Source: Kangiella sp. (lineage in GTDB: Bacteria; Pseudomonadota; Gammaproteobacteria; Enterobacterales; Kangiellaceae). Taken from it: a DNA stretch of 43,844 nt. Position 1 is the stretch's first letter. The number at the start of each line of letters is the position of its first letter. Location: assembly GCF_014762745.1 (NCBI RefSeq), contig NZ_JABURJ010000118.1, forward strand, positions 1-43,844, given 5' to 3'. A model generated the notes under the pieces. That model was given only the letters and a program-made list of their open reading frames with translations. It did not search any database and had not been told where the DNA came from. Shown here piece after piece: positions 1 through 8,978 of the stretch. The position numbers were made by a program, and so were the translations under genes.

Positions 1-1701
1 TTCCGTGGCACTATCTCTGCTGATACCTATAAAGATTTCATCCTGACTATGCTGTTCTTAAAGTACATTTCGGATGTATGGCAAGACCATTACGATGAGT
101 ATAAGAAGGAGTATGGCGATAACCCAGAAGTGATTGAGGCGATGATGAAGTCTGAGCGCTTTGTTCTTCCGGAAGGCACCAGTTTTTATGCGCTCTATGA
201 AAAGCGTCATGAAATGGGTAATGGCGAACGGATTGATAAGGCGCTGCATAAGATTGAAGAAGAAAACGGTAAGAAGCTGCGCGATGCTAGTAAAAGTGTG
301 TTCCAGGATATTTCCTTTAATACGGACAAGCTGGGTGATGCTAAGCAGAAGAACACGATTTTGCGTCATTTGCTGGAAGACTTTGCTCGCCCTGAAATGA
401 ACCTGAAGCCGAGCCGTGTCGGTAACCTCGATGTGATTGGCAATGCCTATGAATACTTAATCGGTAAGTTCGCCGCCCAAGGCGGAAAGAAAGCCGGTGA
501 ATTCTATACCCCGCCTGAAGTATCGGAAGTGATAGCACGTCTGTTGGCGCCGAAAGAAGGCGAAAGCATTTGTGATCCGGCGTGTGGCTCTGGCTCACTC
601 CTCCTGAAATGCAGCAACTGGATTAAAAAGCACTACAACTCCAAGCGCTATGAGCTATACGGTCAGGAAGCTATCGGCTCAACCTGGTCGCTGGCTAAGA
701 TGAACATGTTCCTGCATGGCGAAGATAACCACAAAATTGAATGGGGTGATACCATCCGCAGCCCTAAGCTGCTGGATAAAGACGGCAATCTAAAGTTATT
801 TGATATTGTGACCGCCAATCCACCATTCTCTTTAGATAAGTGGGGCCATGACGAAGCCGAACATGATCCACACGGTCGTTTCCGTCGCGGCGTTCCCCCA
901 AAAACCAAAGGTGACTACGCCTTCATCACCCACATGATTGAAACCCTGAAACCACAAAGCAAAGGCTCAAAAGGCGGTCGTATGGGCGTTGTGGTGCCAC
1001 ACGGTGTTCTATTCCGTGGTTCCAGCGAAGGTAAAATCCGTAAACAACTGATTGATGAAAACCTGCTTGATGCCGTAATCGGCCTACCGGAAAAACTGTT
1101 CTACGGCACCGGTATCCCAGCCGCCATTTTAGTGTTCCGAAAAGACCGCAAAAACTCAGTCATTGCAAGCGAAGCGATGCAATCTCAATCCCGTCATTGC
1201 GAGGAATCGCAAAGCGTTGACGCGGCAATCTCGAAAAGTTCTCCACGAGTCCTCTTCATCGACGCCTCAAAACACTTCAAAGCAGGAAAAAACCAGAACC
1301 AACTAACCGAAGACGACATCAGCCGCATTATCCAGACCTACCGTAAATACCGCGAGCTACTCGGCGCAGAAGACGGTAACGACCCCATCGGCATGGACAA
1401 CGGCACAGCCAGCTCAAAAGAGCTGCTCAAACAATTTGAAGAAGCCATGAACGGCGAAGGCTTCGACCAGAAAACCAACGCAGGCGTCCTGGTCGATAAA
1501 TACGCCTACATCGCCACCTATGAAGAAATCAAAGAAAACGACTACAACCTCAACATCCCGCGCTACGTCGACACTTTCGAAGAGGAAGAAGAAATCGACC
1601 TCATGGCCGTTAGAGAAGAACGACTAAAGCTCAATCAGGAACTTAGCCAACTGGAAAGCGAAATGGAGAAATACCTAAAGGAGCTGGGTTATGGTGCCTG
1701 A
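1..1701 (+). CDS. hsdM: Type I restriction-modification DNA methyltransferase subunit HsdM (5' partial)
   Basis: N6-adenine methyltransferase subunit of a type I restriction-modification complex; with HsdS it methylates the recognition site and with HsdR it forms the restriction enzyme. The reading frame is open from base 1, so the true start lies before the window; the first residues (FRGTISADTYKDF) match the usual HsdM N-terminal helix bundle. Motif I DPACGSGSLLL lies near codon 192 and the catalytic NPPF near codon 273, and the FIDAS segment typical of HsdM follows. Oddity: between LVFRKDRK and the FIDAS segment there are about 27 extra residues encoded by a dispersed palindromic repeat (bases 1159-1231), inserted in frame. 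The 3' end overlaps hsdS by 11 bp. First gene of a seven-gene operon. Family assignment is firm; whether the insertion is tolerated by the enzyme cannot be told from sequence. Confidence 0.96.
   Translation, partial: FRGTISADTYKDFILTMLFLKYISDVWQDHYDEYKKEYGDNPEVIEAMMKSERFVLPEGTSFYALYEKRHEMGNGERIDKALHKIEEENGKKLRDASKSVFQDISFNTDKLGDAKQKNTILRHLLEDFARPEMNLKPSRVGNLDVIGNAYEYLIGKFAAQGGKKAGEFYTPPEVSEVIARLLAPKEGESICDPACGSGSLLLKCSNWIKKHYNSKRYELYGQEAIGSTWSLAKMNMFLHGEDNHKIEWGDTIRSPKLLDKDGNLKLFDIVTANPPFSLDKWGHDEAEHDPHGRFRRGVPPKTKGDYAFITHMIETLKPQSKGSKGGRMGVVVPHGVLFRGSSEGKIRKQLIDENLLDAVIGLPEKLFYGTGIPAAILVFRKDRKNSVIASEAMQSQSRHCEESQSVDAAISKSSPRVLFIDASKHFKAGKNQNQLTEDDISRIIQTYRKYRELLGAEDGNDPIGMDNGTASSKELLKQFEEAMNGEGFDQKTNAGVLVDKYAYIATYEEIKENDYNLNIPRYVDTFEEEEEIDLMAVREERLKLNQELSQLESEMEKYLKELGYGA
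1159..1231 (+). repeat. Dispersed palindromic repeat inserted in frame in hsdM (two units)
   Basis: Two tandem units at 1159-1185 and 1193-1231. Each begins GTCATTGC and ends GCAATCT, so the unit ends are inverted (ATTGC/GCAAT). This resembles the GTCATTGCGAG...GCAATCT family of short dispersed repeats common in bacterial intergenic DNA, whose translation is often recognised by runs like VIASEA and RHCEE; both runs are visible here. It keeps the hsdM frame open and adds about 27 residues just before the FIDAS segment. Confidence 0.75.
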
Positions 1702-2950
1702 GGGTTGGGAAACTGGTCAAGTTAGGGACTTGGTTGAAAGCCTTGATGCAGGAGTGTCAGTTAACTCAGAAGATGATGGTAATACCTGCGCACCTTATAA
1801 AATCTTGAAAACTAGTTGTGTATCATCTGGCGTATTTAAGGAAAATGAGACTAAATCTGTATTGGATGATAATGAAATCAATAGACTAAAAGAGCCTGTT
1901 ATTAATGACTCGATTATTATCAGTCGAATGAATACTCCAGCCTTGGTAGGTGCAAATGGTTACGTTGAACATGCCCCGAAAAACACCTTCCTGCCAGATA
2001 GGTTGTGGCAAGCAAAGCCAAAAAAAGAAAAAGTAGAGATGAGATGGCTTGCTTATTGGTTTGGATCAAGCCATACAAGATACATCCTTTCGAGCTTAGG
2101 GACAGGTACTAGTGGTAGCATGAAAAACATCACGAAAGGTGATGTTTTAAATTCTAAAATTCTTATTCCACCTGTACCTGAGCAAAAGAAAATCGCCCAA
2201 ATCCTATCCACATGGGACAAAGCCATCACAACCACCGAAAAGCTCCTAAAAAACAGCCAACAACAAAAGAAAGCCCTCATGCAACAACTCCTCACCGGCA
2301 AAAAACGCCTTCTCGACGACAACGGCGTTAGGTTTAATGGAGAATGGCGAAAGTGTCGTATTGAAGAATATTTTGATGTGGGGTCTAGTAAAAGAGTATT
2401 ACAAGAAGATTGGAAAAACAAAGGGGTACCATTTTATAGGACAAGAGAGCTTGTTTCGCTTAGTAAGAATGAAAAGTTTAGAAGTGAAATATTCATATCA
2501 GAAGATTTGTTTTTAGGATTGTCAGAGAAGTATGGAGTTCCTTCTGAAGGCGACTTTCTAATAAGTGGCGTTGGTACTTTAGGAATATCTTATCAAGTTA
2601 AACATGGGGATAGATTTTACTTTAAGGATGGTAATGTTCTTTGGCTAAAGAAAAGACCAGGGGTTAACTCTGACTTTTTTAAGTATAGCTTTGATTCAAA
2701 ATATGTCCAAAATCAGATAAAAGCACAAGCGTCAATTACAACCGTTGGAACATACACAATAACAAATGCCAGAAAAACAAAGTTTTTGTGCCCGCCAACC
2801 TTAAGTGAACAAGAAAAAATTTCTGAAGTAATGAATGCTTGTGATGATGAAATATTAATGATTCAGTTAAAACTGAAAAAATTAAAGAAAGAGAAAAAAG
2901 CTCTTATGCAGCAGCTATTAACTGGCAAACGAAGGGTTAAATTGGATTAA
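1691..2950 (+). CDS. hsdS: Type I restriction-modification specificity subunit HsdS
   Basis: DNA-recognition subunit of the type I system. It has 419 residues in the classic two-fold layout: target recognition domain 1 (about residues 1-155), central conserved helix (about 160-206, with VPEQKKIAQIL and KKALMQQLLTGK), target recognition domain 2 (about 210-365), and a C-terminal conserved helix ending in the same KKALMQQLLTGK block. The two TRDs set the two halves of a bipartite target. ATG start at 1691 overlaps the hsdM stop by 11 bp and has an AAGGAG ribosome site inside hsdM. The TRD-coding DNA is visibly more AT-rich than the central conserved segment, as expected when TRDs are exchanged by recombination. 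The recognition sequence cannot be predicted from what is seen here. Confidence 0.96.
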   Translation: MVPEGWETGQVRDLVESLDAGVSVNSEDDGNTCAPYKILKTSCVSSGVFKENETKSVLDDNEINRLKEPVINDSIIISRMNTPALVGANGYVEHAPKNTFLPDRLWQAKPKKEKVEMRWLAYWFGSSHTRYILSSLGTGTSGSMKNITKGDVLNSKILIPPVPEQKKIAQILSTWDKAITTTEKLLKNSQQQKKALMQQLLTGKKRLLDDNGVRFNGEWRKCRIEEYFDVGSSKRVLQEDWKNKGVPFYRTRELVSLSKNEKFRSEIFISEDLFLGLSEKYGVPSEGDFLISGVGTLGISYQVKHGDRFYFKDGNVLWLKKRPGVNSDFFKYSFDSKYVQNQIKAQASITTVGTYTITNARKTKFLCPPTLSEQEKISEVMNACDDEILMIQLKLKKLKKEKKALMQQLLTGKRRVKLD

Positions 2951-2960
2951 GGAGGGATTC

Positions 2961-5900
2961 TTGGACGCTAAAACAAAAACATATAATTTTAAAATCCTCA
3001 ATGAAGAAGTCGCGGATGAAGACTTTTTCGAGGATCAAACCCATGAAAATATAGCTGAAACGATCCATTTACTTGTTAGTAACTCCGAAAAAGCAAGCAC
3101 CATAGGCCTTGAAGGTGACTGGGGTTCAGGAAAATCTACAGTTGTAGAGATACTAAGAAAAAAAGTCGACCGTAAAACACTATTTTTTCATTTTGACGCA
3201 TGGGCGCATGAAGGTGACCCTTTACGAAGGATTTTCCTAGAGTCACTAATTAATGAAATTGATGAATGTGAGTCCGATGAAGTTCTCCAAGAAACAAAAA
3301 AGAAAATATCCTTAAAGACGAAAACAGTAGAAATAAAAAGCTCTAAGCTAACATCGAAGCTTGGAGCTGGGCTCTCAATTGCCGCAATGTTAGTTCCAAT
3401 CGGTATTGCATTGATAAATTTTATTGAGCCAGAATCTATTACTTTCGATATAACAGGTGAGCTAGAACCGCACTGGTTAGCAATAATTGCGTTATCCTTT
3501 ATTTGTACTCCAATATTATATTTAATTTACTGGGCTTTGGGTGGCGATTTAAATGATGAAGGGAAAAAGGATTGGAGTTTCTTTCAAAGTAAGTCAGAAG
3601 ATACATATAATCAGGATATTGTCGAGGACGGCGAAAGAACCTCCGTGGAGTTCGAAGAATATTTTAAGGATATTCTCGGCGAGTACGTGGGTAAAGGGAA
3701 AAAGTATGAGCGAGCCATAATCGTAGTTGATAACTTGGATAGAGTGTCTCAAGATGAATTTCTAAAAATCTGGTCAACGCTCCAAGCGTTTTTTCAACAT
3801 AGAAATAGTCGTCAAAATAATACGTATATAAAGAGGACATGGTTTATTGTCCCCTTCGATAGGAAAGGGTTGGAAATACCATTAAATCGCATTAGCAATA
3901 ATGCCCCCGGATTAATTGCTGCTGAAACTGGTGAGATCCTTGTTAGTAATATAGATCCTATTTCTAAAGAAAGGCGTGATATAGCCAAGTCTTTTATTGA
4001 TAAATCCTTTCAAATAATACTTGATGTTCCAACTCCAATCATGTCTGGCTGGGATAAGTATTTGTCCAAACACATTAAAGAATCTTTGACTAGCTGGACT
4101 CCCGAGGAAATAGCTGAAGCAGCTGAAATGTTTAAGAAATATGCTGCAATAGAATGTAATCAAAGTCCAACGCCTAGGCTAATGAGGAATTATATTAATC
4201 AGTTAGGTGCCTTGAGACTTAGGTTTTCAACAGATTTTAGGGTTAAGTACCTTTCTGCATATGCAATATTGAAATTGGATCACGCTAGATCTGAGCTTCA
4301 AGAGTTACTTATCAATAGACAACTACCTACCTATGTATCTCCTTTTTATAATGAAGAAATATATGAGTCTATTGCAGGGATTTTATATGGGGTCGAACGA
4401 TTAAAAGGAAAGGAGCTACTACTAGCTGACATGCTAAGGAAGTTTGTTATTGATGGAAAATCAAAACAGGTTAACGAGTTACTCAAAAATCATGGTAGTG
4501 CATTTTGGATTGCGTGGAGAGCTGCATGGCCTTCTATAAAGCCAGACAGAGATCTGGCCGACGATGCAAAATATAATCGATTAATAGTATTTGAAGAGAT
4601 TTTTGCTCCCAGAGAATTTCAAAATGATTACTTAAAGTCTCTGGAAGACTCGATTTGTAAATCTACAGCGAAAAGGGATTATACAAAAGTTGATTATCCC
4701 GACATGCTTTTTCGTTTAGCAGGGTTAGTTGCAAACCCTGCGCACTTCTACAATTGGATGAAGTCATTCTATATTACTGAATTGCAAGCAAGTATAAACA
4801 ATCTTGCTGAAGGAACAACCAATGGGGATTTAGAAAAGATTGTACCTCTAAGTCATATTAGAGCATTTCTAATTGAAAAAGGGATAGACCTAGAAAAAAA
4901 ACACCATCAGAAACTAGATTTTAATGGCTATAGAAATTGGAAAGAAGTGCTGAATGAACATGAGGTGGATTTCGACGAGATTTTACCTAGTAAAGAGTTA
5001 TTAATTAGTTCCGCTCGTAGCCTTATTCGAAATAGAATGCTTGAAAAAGTATTTGCCGAAGTGGCCTTAGACTTAATTTTAAAACATTCAGAATTTTATC
5101 AGTCAGATTTTGATGAACTTCTAGACGTACTAAGTCATTGGATTTATGACCCTGTAATTCAGAATAATAATAAAGAGAGTAGTTTGATTGGTTATAAACT
5201 TTTACTTGCAATTTTCTCACATGGTTCTGAGGAGCATAAAGCAAAAATATGTAAAGCGGTTAATGATCAACGTTTTATTAGAGTGATTAATCAGTACTAT
5301 CCACAAGTTGATCCTGACTTACTATTACTTATACAGATTTGCTTAGGAGATAAACTTGACACAAACAACATACTGAGAAACGAATATAAGCAAAAGGCTA
5401 GCTTGTTAAAAACTCATGATTCAGAGGAAATTAGCGAAATTATCAGTAAATATGATTTTAATGATGAACTTTGGGATTTGGCTCGTTATGGCTATAAGTT
5501 CGCAGCTGATGCTTTAACCCAAAAGATTCTAAACATTGAATTCAATGATTACTCCAAAGGGATGCTCTATTTCGATGAAATTGACTGTTTATCAGATAAC
5601 TTTCCAGACAATGAAATACAGAATAAACTTGTTGATAACTTCTTGCAATATAACTCTCTGGAAGATATTGAACAGCAAATAAGTAGTGACCCACTATCCT
5701 ACGATAAAGTAATTTATCTATTATACGATGTTGAGAAAGAAGAAATAGCAGCTTATTGTTTAAAAGTTGTTGGTGGATTATCTAAAGACCAATGGCAAGA
5801 TTGTTTTGAGAGCAACTCCTACCTCTTGGATGTGGCATTTAATTCTAAATGGAAAGCAAGTTCTAATTACGTAGATGTATTTGAATGGTTTTATAAATCA

Positions 5901-6311
5901 ATCGCTCAAGGTGATTTAGAAACTCCACATGAGTGGTTTTTCAATCATTTTTCCGATCTTTCATCCGTCATTCCAGACTCAAATGTGTCTATCAAGAGCA
6001 TTACAGAGACCTATTTTAATACTGTTGAAGATAAACTAGATGATAAAGGATTCAACGGATTAAAGGAGCATTTCAAAGATTTTATTAATATTATAAGCGA
6101 ATCACACTTAGAGAGAAGAATCACTTACTGGATAAAAGAATCTCACTGGGGAAGAATAAATTGGCTTTTGGAAAATACCAATTTTGAGAAATTCAGAGCT
6201 AATGAAAACCTAAAACAAAAGATTAAAGACTTGGCAAATGACGACGAACTATCTGATGAGATTAAGCAGCTTTTAAAAATGTTAGCTAAAAACCTCCGCT
6301 TCAGGCTTTAG
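2961..6311 (+). CDS. KAP-family P-loop NTPase, membrane-associated
   Basis: Large (1116 residues) STAND-like/KAP P-loop NTPase. Walker A GDWGSGKS is at residues 52-59 and Walker B IIVVDNLDR near 252-260; the two predicted membrane segments (about 136-156 and 173-193) lie between them, which is the defining KAP arrangement. The long C-terminal part (about 400-1116) is helical, rich in charged residues and not recognised. TTG start at 2961 is chosen because a TAAGGAGG ribosome site overlaps the hsdS stop. KAP NTPases are known from defence islands and some are anti-phage, probably as membrane-anchored sensors or effectors; its place between hsdS and mcrB suggests co-expression with restriction, but a direct mechanical link is only inference. 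Base composition is more AT-rich than hsdM and hsdR, so it may be a later addition to the operon. Confidence 0.85.
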   Translation: MDAKTKTYNFKILNEEVADEDFFEDQTHENIAETIHLLVSNSEKASTIGLEGDWGSGKSTVVEILRKKVDRKTLFFHFDAWAHEGDPLRRIFLESLINEIDECESDEVLQETKKKISLKTKTVEIKSSKLTSKLGAGLSIAAMLVPIGIALINFIEPESITFDITGELEPHWLAIIALSFICTPILYLIYWALGGDLNDEGKKDWSFFQSKSEDTYNQDIVEDGERTSVEFEEYFKDILGEYVGKGKKYERAIIVVDNLDRVSQDEFLKIWSTLQAFFQHRNSRQNNTYIKRTWFIVPFDRKGLEIPLNRISNNAPGLIAAETGEILVSNIDPISKERRDIAKSFIDKSFQIILDVPTPIMSGWDKYLSKHIKESLTSWTPEEIAEAAEMFKKYAAIECNQSPTPRLMRNYINQLGALRLRFSTDFRVKYLSAYAILKLDHARSELQELLINRQLPTYVSPFYNEEIYESIAGILYGVERLKGKELLLADMLRKFVIDGKSKQVNELLKNHGSAFWIAWRAAWPSIKPDRDLADDAKYNRLIVFEEIFAPREFQNDYLKSLEDSICKSTAKRDYTKVDYPDMLFRLAGLVANPAHFYNWMKSFYITELQASINNLAEGTTNGDLEKIVPLSHIRAFLIEKGIDLEKKHHQKLDFNGYRNWKEVLNEHEVDFDEILPSKELLISSARSLIRNRMLEKVFAEVALDLILKHSEFYQSDFDELLDVLSHWIYDPVIQNNNKESSLIGYKLLLAIFSHGSEEHKAKICKAVNDQRFIRVINQYYPQVDPDLLLLIQICLGDKLDTNNILRNEYKQKASLLKTHDSEEISEIISKYDFNDELWDLARYGYKFAADALTQKILNIEFNDYSKGMLYFDEIDCLSDNFPDNEIQNKLVDNFLQYNSLEDIEQQISSDPLSYDKVIYLLYDVEKEEIAAYCLKVVGGLSKDQWQDCFESNSYLLDVAFNSKWKASSNYVDVFEWFYKSIAQGDLETPHEWFFNHFSDLSSVIPDSNVSIKSITETYFNTVEDKLDDKGFNGLKEHFKDFINIISESHLERRITYWIKESHWGRINWLLENTNFEKFRANENLKQKIKDLANDDELSDEIKQLLKMLAKNLRFRL

Positions 6312-6359
6312 AGAGATATAACGGATCTCTTCTATTTGTAATTTATAACAGGAGCTATA

Positions 6360-8978
6360 ATGAACCAATTTACGTGGAAGCCCGCATTTAAAGCAATTAC
6401 AAATTGGATTGCAGATTATGAAGATAGGCAAGAAGAGTTAGTAGATATACTCAATAAAACCGGTATTGATAAAGGTTTAAAAGATAGGGATCAACATGGT
6501 AATGAAATTCCGCTAAAAGAAATTGACCCCTTTTCCTTTATGTCTATGTTTATGAAATATGGAGACAAAAAAAGGACTGAATATATTACCAAACTACTTA
6601 AAAGTCAGAATGTTGAGTGTGAGATTCCAAGTGATTTCAATGGAGTTCCTTCTTCACAAGCTTTAAAGACATGGTTGTTTCCTTATGCGTCTCACCGTAG
6701 CCCAGATATGGTCAAAACTTTATGGGAAGTTTTTAAAGCTGCAAAAGATGAGCAAGTTACAGCGCAGTTATTCAATAGAGCTCTAAAGATACCTAATGCT
6801 GGATTTGCTACTTTAACCGAGTGCCTATTCTACACATTCCCCGAAAAATACCTTCCAATTAATAAGGTTACCAAAGTTTGGTTTGAGCATAATGACATTA
6901 CTTCACCAAGTAATTGGGATGAGTACGTGAATACTCTTAAATACATTAGAAGTAATTTCTCATCTGACTTTGCTCAAATTTCCTTCGATGCTTGGAAATT
7001 TAGTCAGAAGAGTTTTAGTGCTAAAGCGGCAATTAAATTCCTAGAGTCGAGATATGCGGAAGGCTATATATATAAAAGTCGAGGAATCAGTATTTTCAAA
7101 ACCCAATTGGGTAAGTTAATCGCTATAGAACCTAAGCTATTAAGTGCGAAAGTATATTTACAAGAAGACCCTTTCGATGAGTTTGATGATGTCAAAGTAC
7201 GTTTGTTATCCGATAAAGAGAACACAAATGTCTTTTCTGACTTTAAAAGTATTAACTTGGATAAGTTAGGATACCTTGTTGATATTGAAAGTGAGGATGA
7301 GCTATCTAATATTTGCGATTGGTATGACGAATATGAAGGGGAGAACGTGGAAGAAGCTTACAGTTCTTATGACAACCATGCTAAAAGTCGAATTGATTGT
7401 AGGGTGTTGAACACAATCCTTTACGGCCCTCCAGGAACAGGTAAAACCTATATAACTACTGAGGCTGCAGTTGAACTTGCTGACCCAGTATGGTTTTACG
7501 ACCTGTTTGAGCGAAAATTAGGAGACGGTGAATACCGTCAGCAATTAAAGAAAAAGTACGATAGTTTAGTTGAAGAGCAGCGGATTGCTTTTACGACTTT
7601 CCATCAAAGCTTTTCATACGAAGATTTTGTTGAGGGTATACGAGCAAGTACTTCTAAAGATCGCTCAGGGGTTCAATACGATGTTGAAGATGGCGTTTTT
7701 AAAATAATTGCAGATAATGCAAGAACGGCTACAACATCTAAGATAGATTCTCAAATTGCAGATAACCCAACGATTTGGAAAGTGTCGCTAGGAAAGGGGG
7801 AAAGTGATTTAAAAGATTATTGTTTTGATAATGATGAAATTAGAATTGGTTGGCCGTTAGCTGGTAATTTAGCCAATGAAGATAGAACTCCAGAGCAGGA
7901 TGCTTATTTTAATTCTCGATCTTCTAGTACTCGTAGTACCTTTTCCTGTTTTGTAGAGCAGATGAAAATTGGTGATATTGTATTAAGTTTAAAGGATCAA
8001 AATTCTGTTGATGGTGTTGGTGTTATTACCTCTGATTATGAGTACATACCGGGTGGCGATGAGTGTTCTGATCACTATATAAACAGAAGGAAGGTTAAAT
8101 GGTTATTCAAGAATATTGAGCTCAATATCTTAAAACTTAATAATCAAATAAAACTCGTCCAGAAAACGGTATATAAGCTTGATCGGTTTGACTGGGATTC
8201 ATTATTAGCTGAGTTGTCGAAACGAGGTTATTCTGTAGAGTCACCTTCGAAGGATAAGCCCAATTATGTCTTAATTATCGATGAAATTAATCGAGGCAAT
8301 ATTTCTAGGATATTTGGTGAGCTGATTACTTTGCTTGAGAAAGATAAGCGGATTGGCGGCTCTGACGAACGTAGCGTTATCTTGCCTTATTCTAAGAAGC
8401 CTTTTTCAGTTCCTACTAACCTCTATGTATTGGGAACAATGAATACTGCGGATAAATCATTAGCTCAGTTGGATTTGGCTTTAAGACGCCGTTTCGAATT
8501 TAAAGAGATGCTACCTGATCCTGAGTTATTGAGGGATATTAATGTTTATGGCGTTAATATTGCAGAATTATTAACCATAATGAATCAGCGGATTGAGATC
8601 CTTTTAGATCGAGACCATTTGATTGGGCACAGCTATTTCTGGTCACTCAAGGATTTAAAAACTGATGAAGAAATGCTGGATGAACTTGGAGTTATATTCC
8701 AGAACAAGATTATTCCACTGCTACAGGAATACTTCTTCGCTGATTGGGAGCGAATCGGATGGGTATTAAACGATATTGATAAAAAGCACAAGCTAGATCG
8801 ATTCATTCACCTAAGTGAAGACTTAGAGAATGAGAAGCTCAGCAAGATCTTCAGCGACAAGGTGGTTTCGGAAGTGAGTGACCGCCGTTATAAAATTAAT
8901 TTAGAAGCTTTTAAAAGAATAACTGCTTACAAGTACATCATTGAGAAGCATAGTACTAAAGAGCGGGAAGAAGCCTAA
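6360..8978 (+). CDS. mcrB: McrB-like AAA+ GTPase/ATPase with nested EVE/PUA-like domain
   Basis: Motor subunit of an McrBC-type (type IV) restriction system. The N-terminal 340 residues form an unrecognised putative target-binding region. The AAA+ module has Walker A LYGPPGTGKT near residues 353-362, the McrB-typical HQSFSYEDFVEGIR near 415, Walker B VLIIDEINRGN near 638, and the sensor region GTMNTADKSLA with DLALRRRF further on. Between SYEDFVEG and Walker B sits about 150 extra residues (roughly 460-610) with EVE/PUA-like features: a WKVSLG strand, IRIGW, GDIVLSL, GVGVITSDYEY and a final RRKVKW strand. EVE domains bind modified bases, so this insertion may read DNA modification. The ATG follows a CAGGAG ribosome site 48 bp after the KAP gene; the gap holds a weak GAGAGAT/ATCTCT hairpin. 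It overlaps mcrC by 1 bp (TAATG). Confidence 0.88.
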   Translation: MNQFTWKPAFKAITNWIADYEDRQEELVDILNKTGIDKGLKDRDQHGNEIPLKEIDPFSFMSMFMKYGDKKRTEYITKLLKSQNVECEIPSDFNGVPSSQALKTWLFPYASHRSPDMVKTLWEVFKAAKDEQVTAQLFNRALKIPNAGFATLTECLFYTFPEKYLPINKVTKVWFEHNDITSPSNWDEYVNTLKYIRSNFSSDFAQISFDAWKFSQKSFSAKAAIKFLESRYAEGYIYKSRGISIFKTQLGKLIAIEPKLLSAKVYLQEDPFDEFDDVKVRLLSDKENTNVFSDFKSINLDKLGYLVDIESEDELSNICDWYDEYEGENVEEAYSSYDNHAKSRIDCRVLNTILYGPPGTGKTYITTEAAVELADPVWFYDLFERKLGDGEYRQQLKKKYDSLVEEQRIAFTTFHQSFSYEDFVEGIRASTSKDRSGVQYDVEDGVFKIIADNARTATTSKIDSQIADNPTIWKVSLGKGESDLKDYCFDNDEIRIGWPLAGNLANEDRTPEQDAYFNSRSSSTRSTFSCFVEQMKIGDIVLSLKDQNSVDGVGVITSDYEYIPGGDECSDHYINRRKVKWLFKNIELNILKLNNQIKLVQKTVYKLDRFDWDSLLAELSKRGYSVESPSKDKPNYVLIIDEINRGNISRIFGELITLLEKDKRIGGSDERSVILPYSKKPFSVPTNLYVLGTMNTADKSLAQLDLALRRRFEFKEMLPDPELLRDINVYGVNIAELLTIMNQRIEILLDRDHLIGHSYFWSLKDLKTDEEMLDELGVIFQNKIIPLLQEYFFADWERIGWVLNDIDKKHKLDRFIHLSEDLENEKLSKIFSDKVVSEVSDRRYKINLEAFKRITAYKYIIEKHSTKEREEA

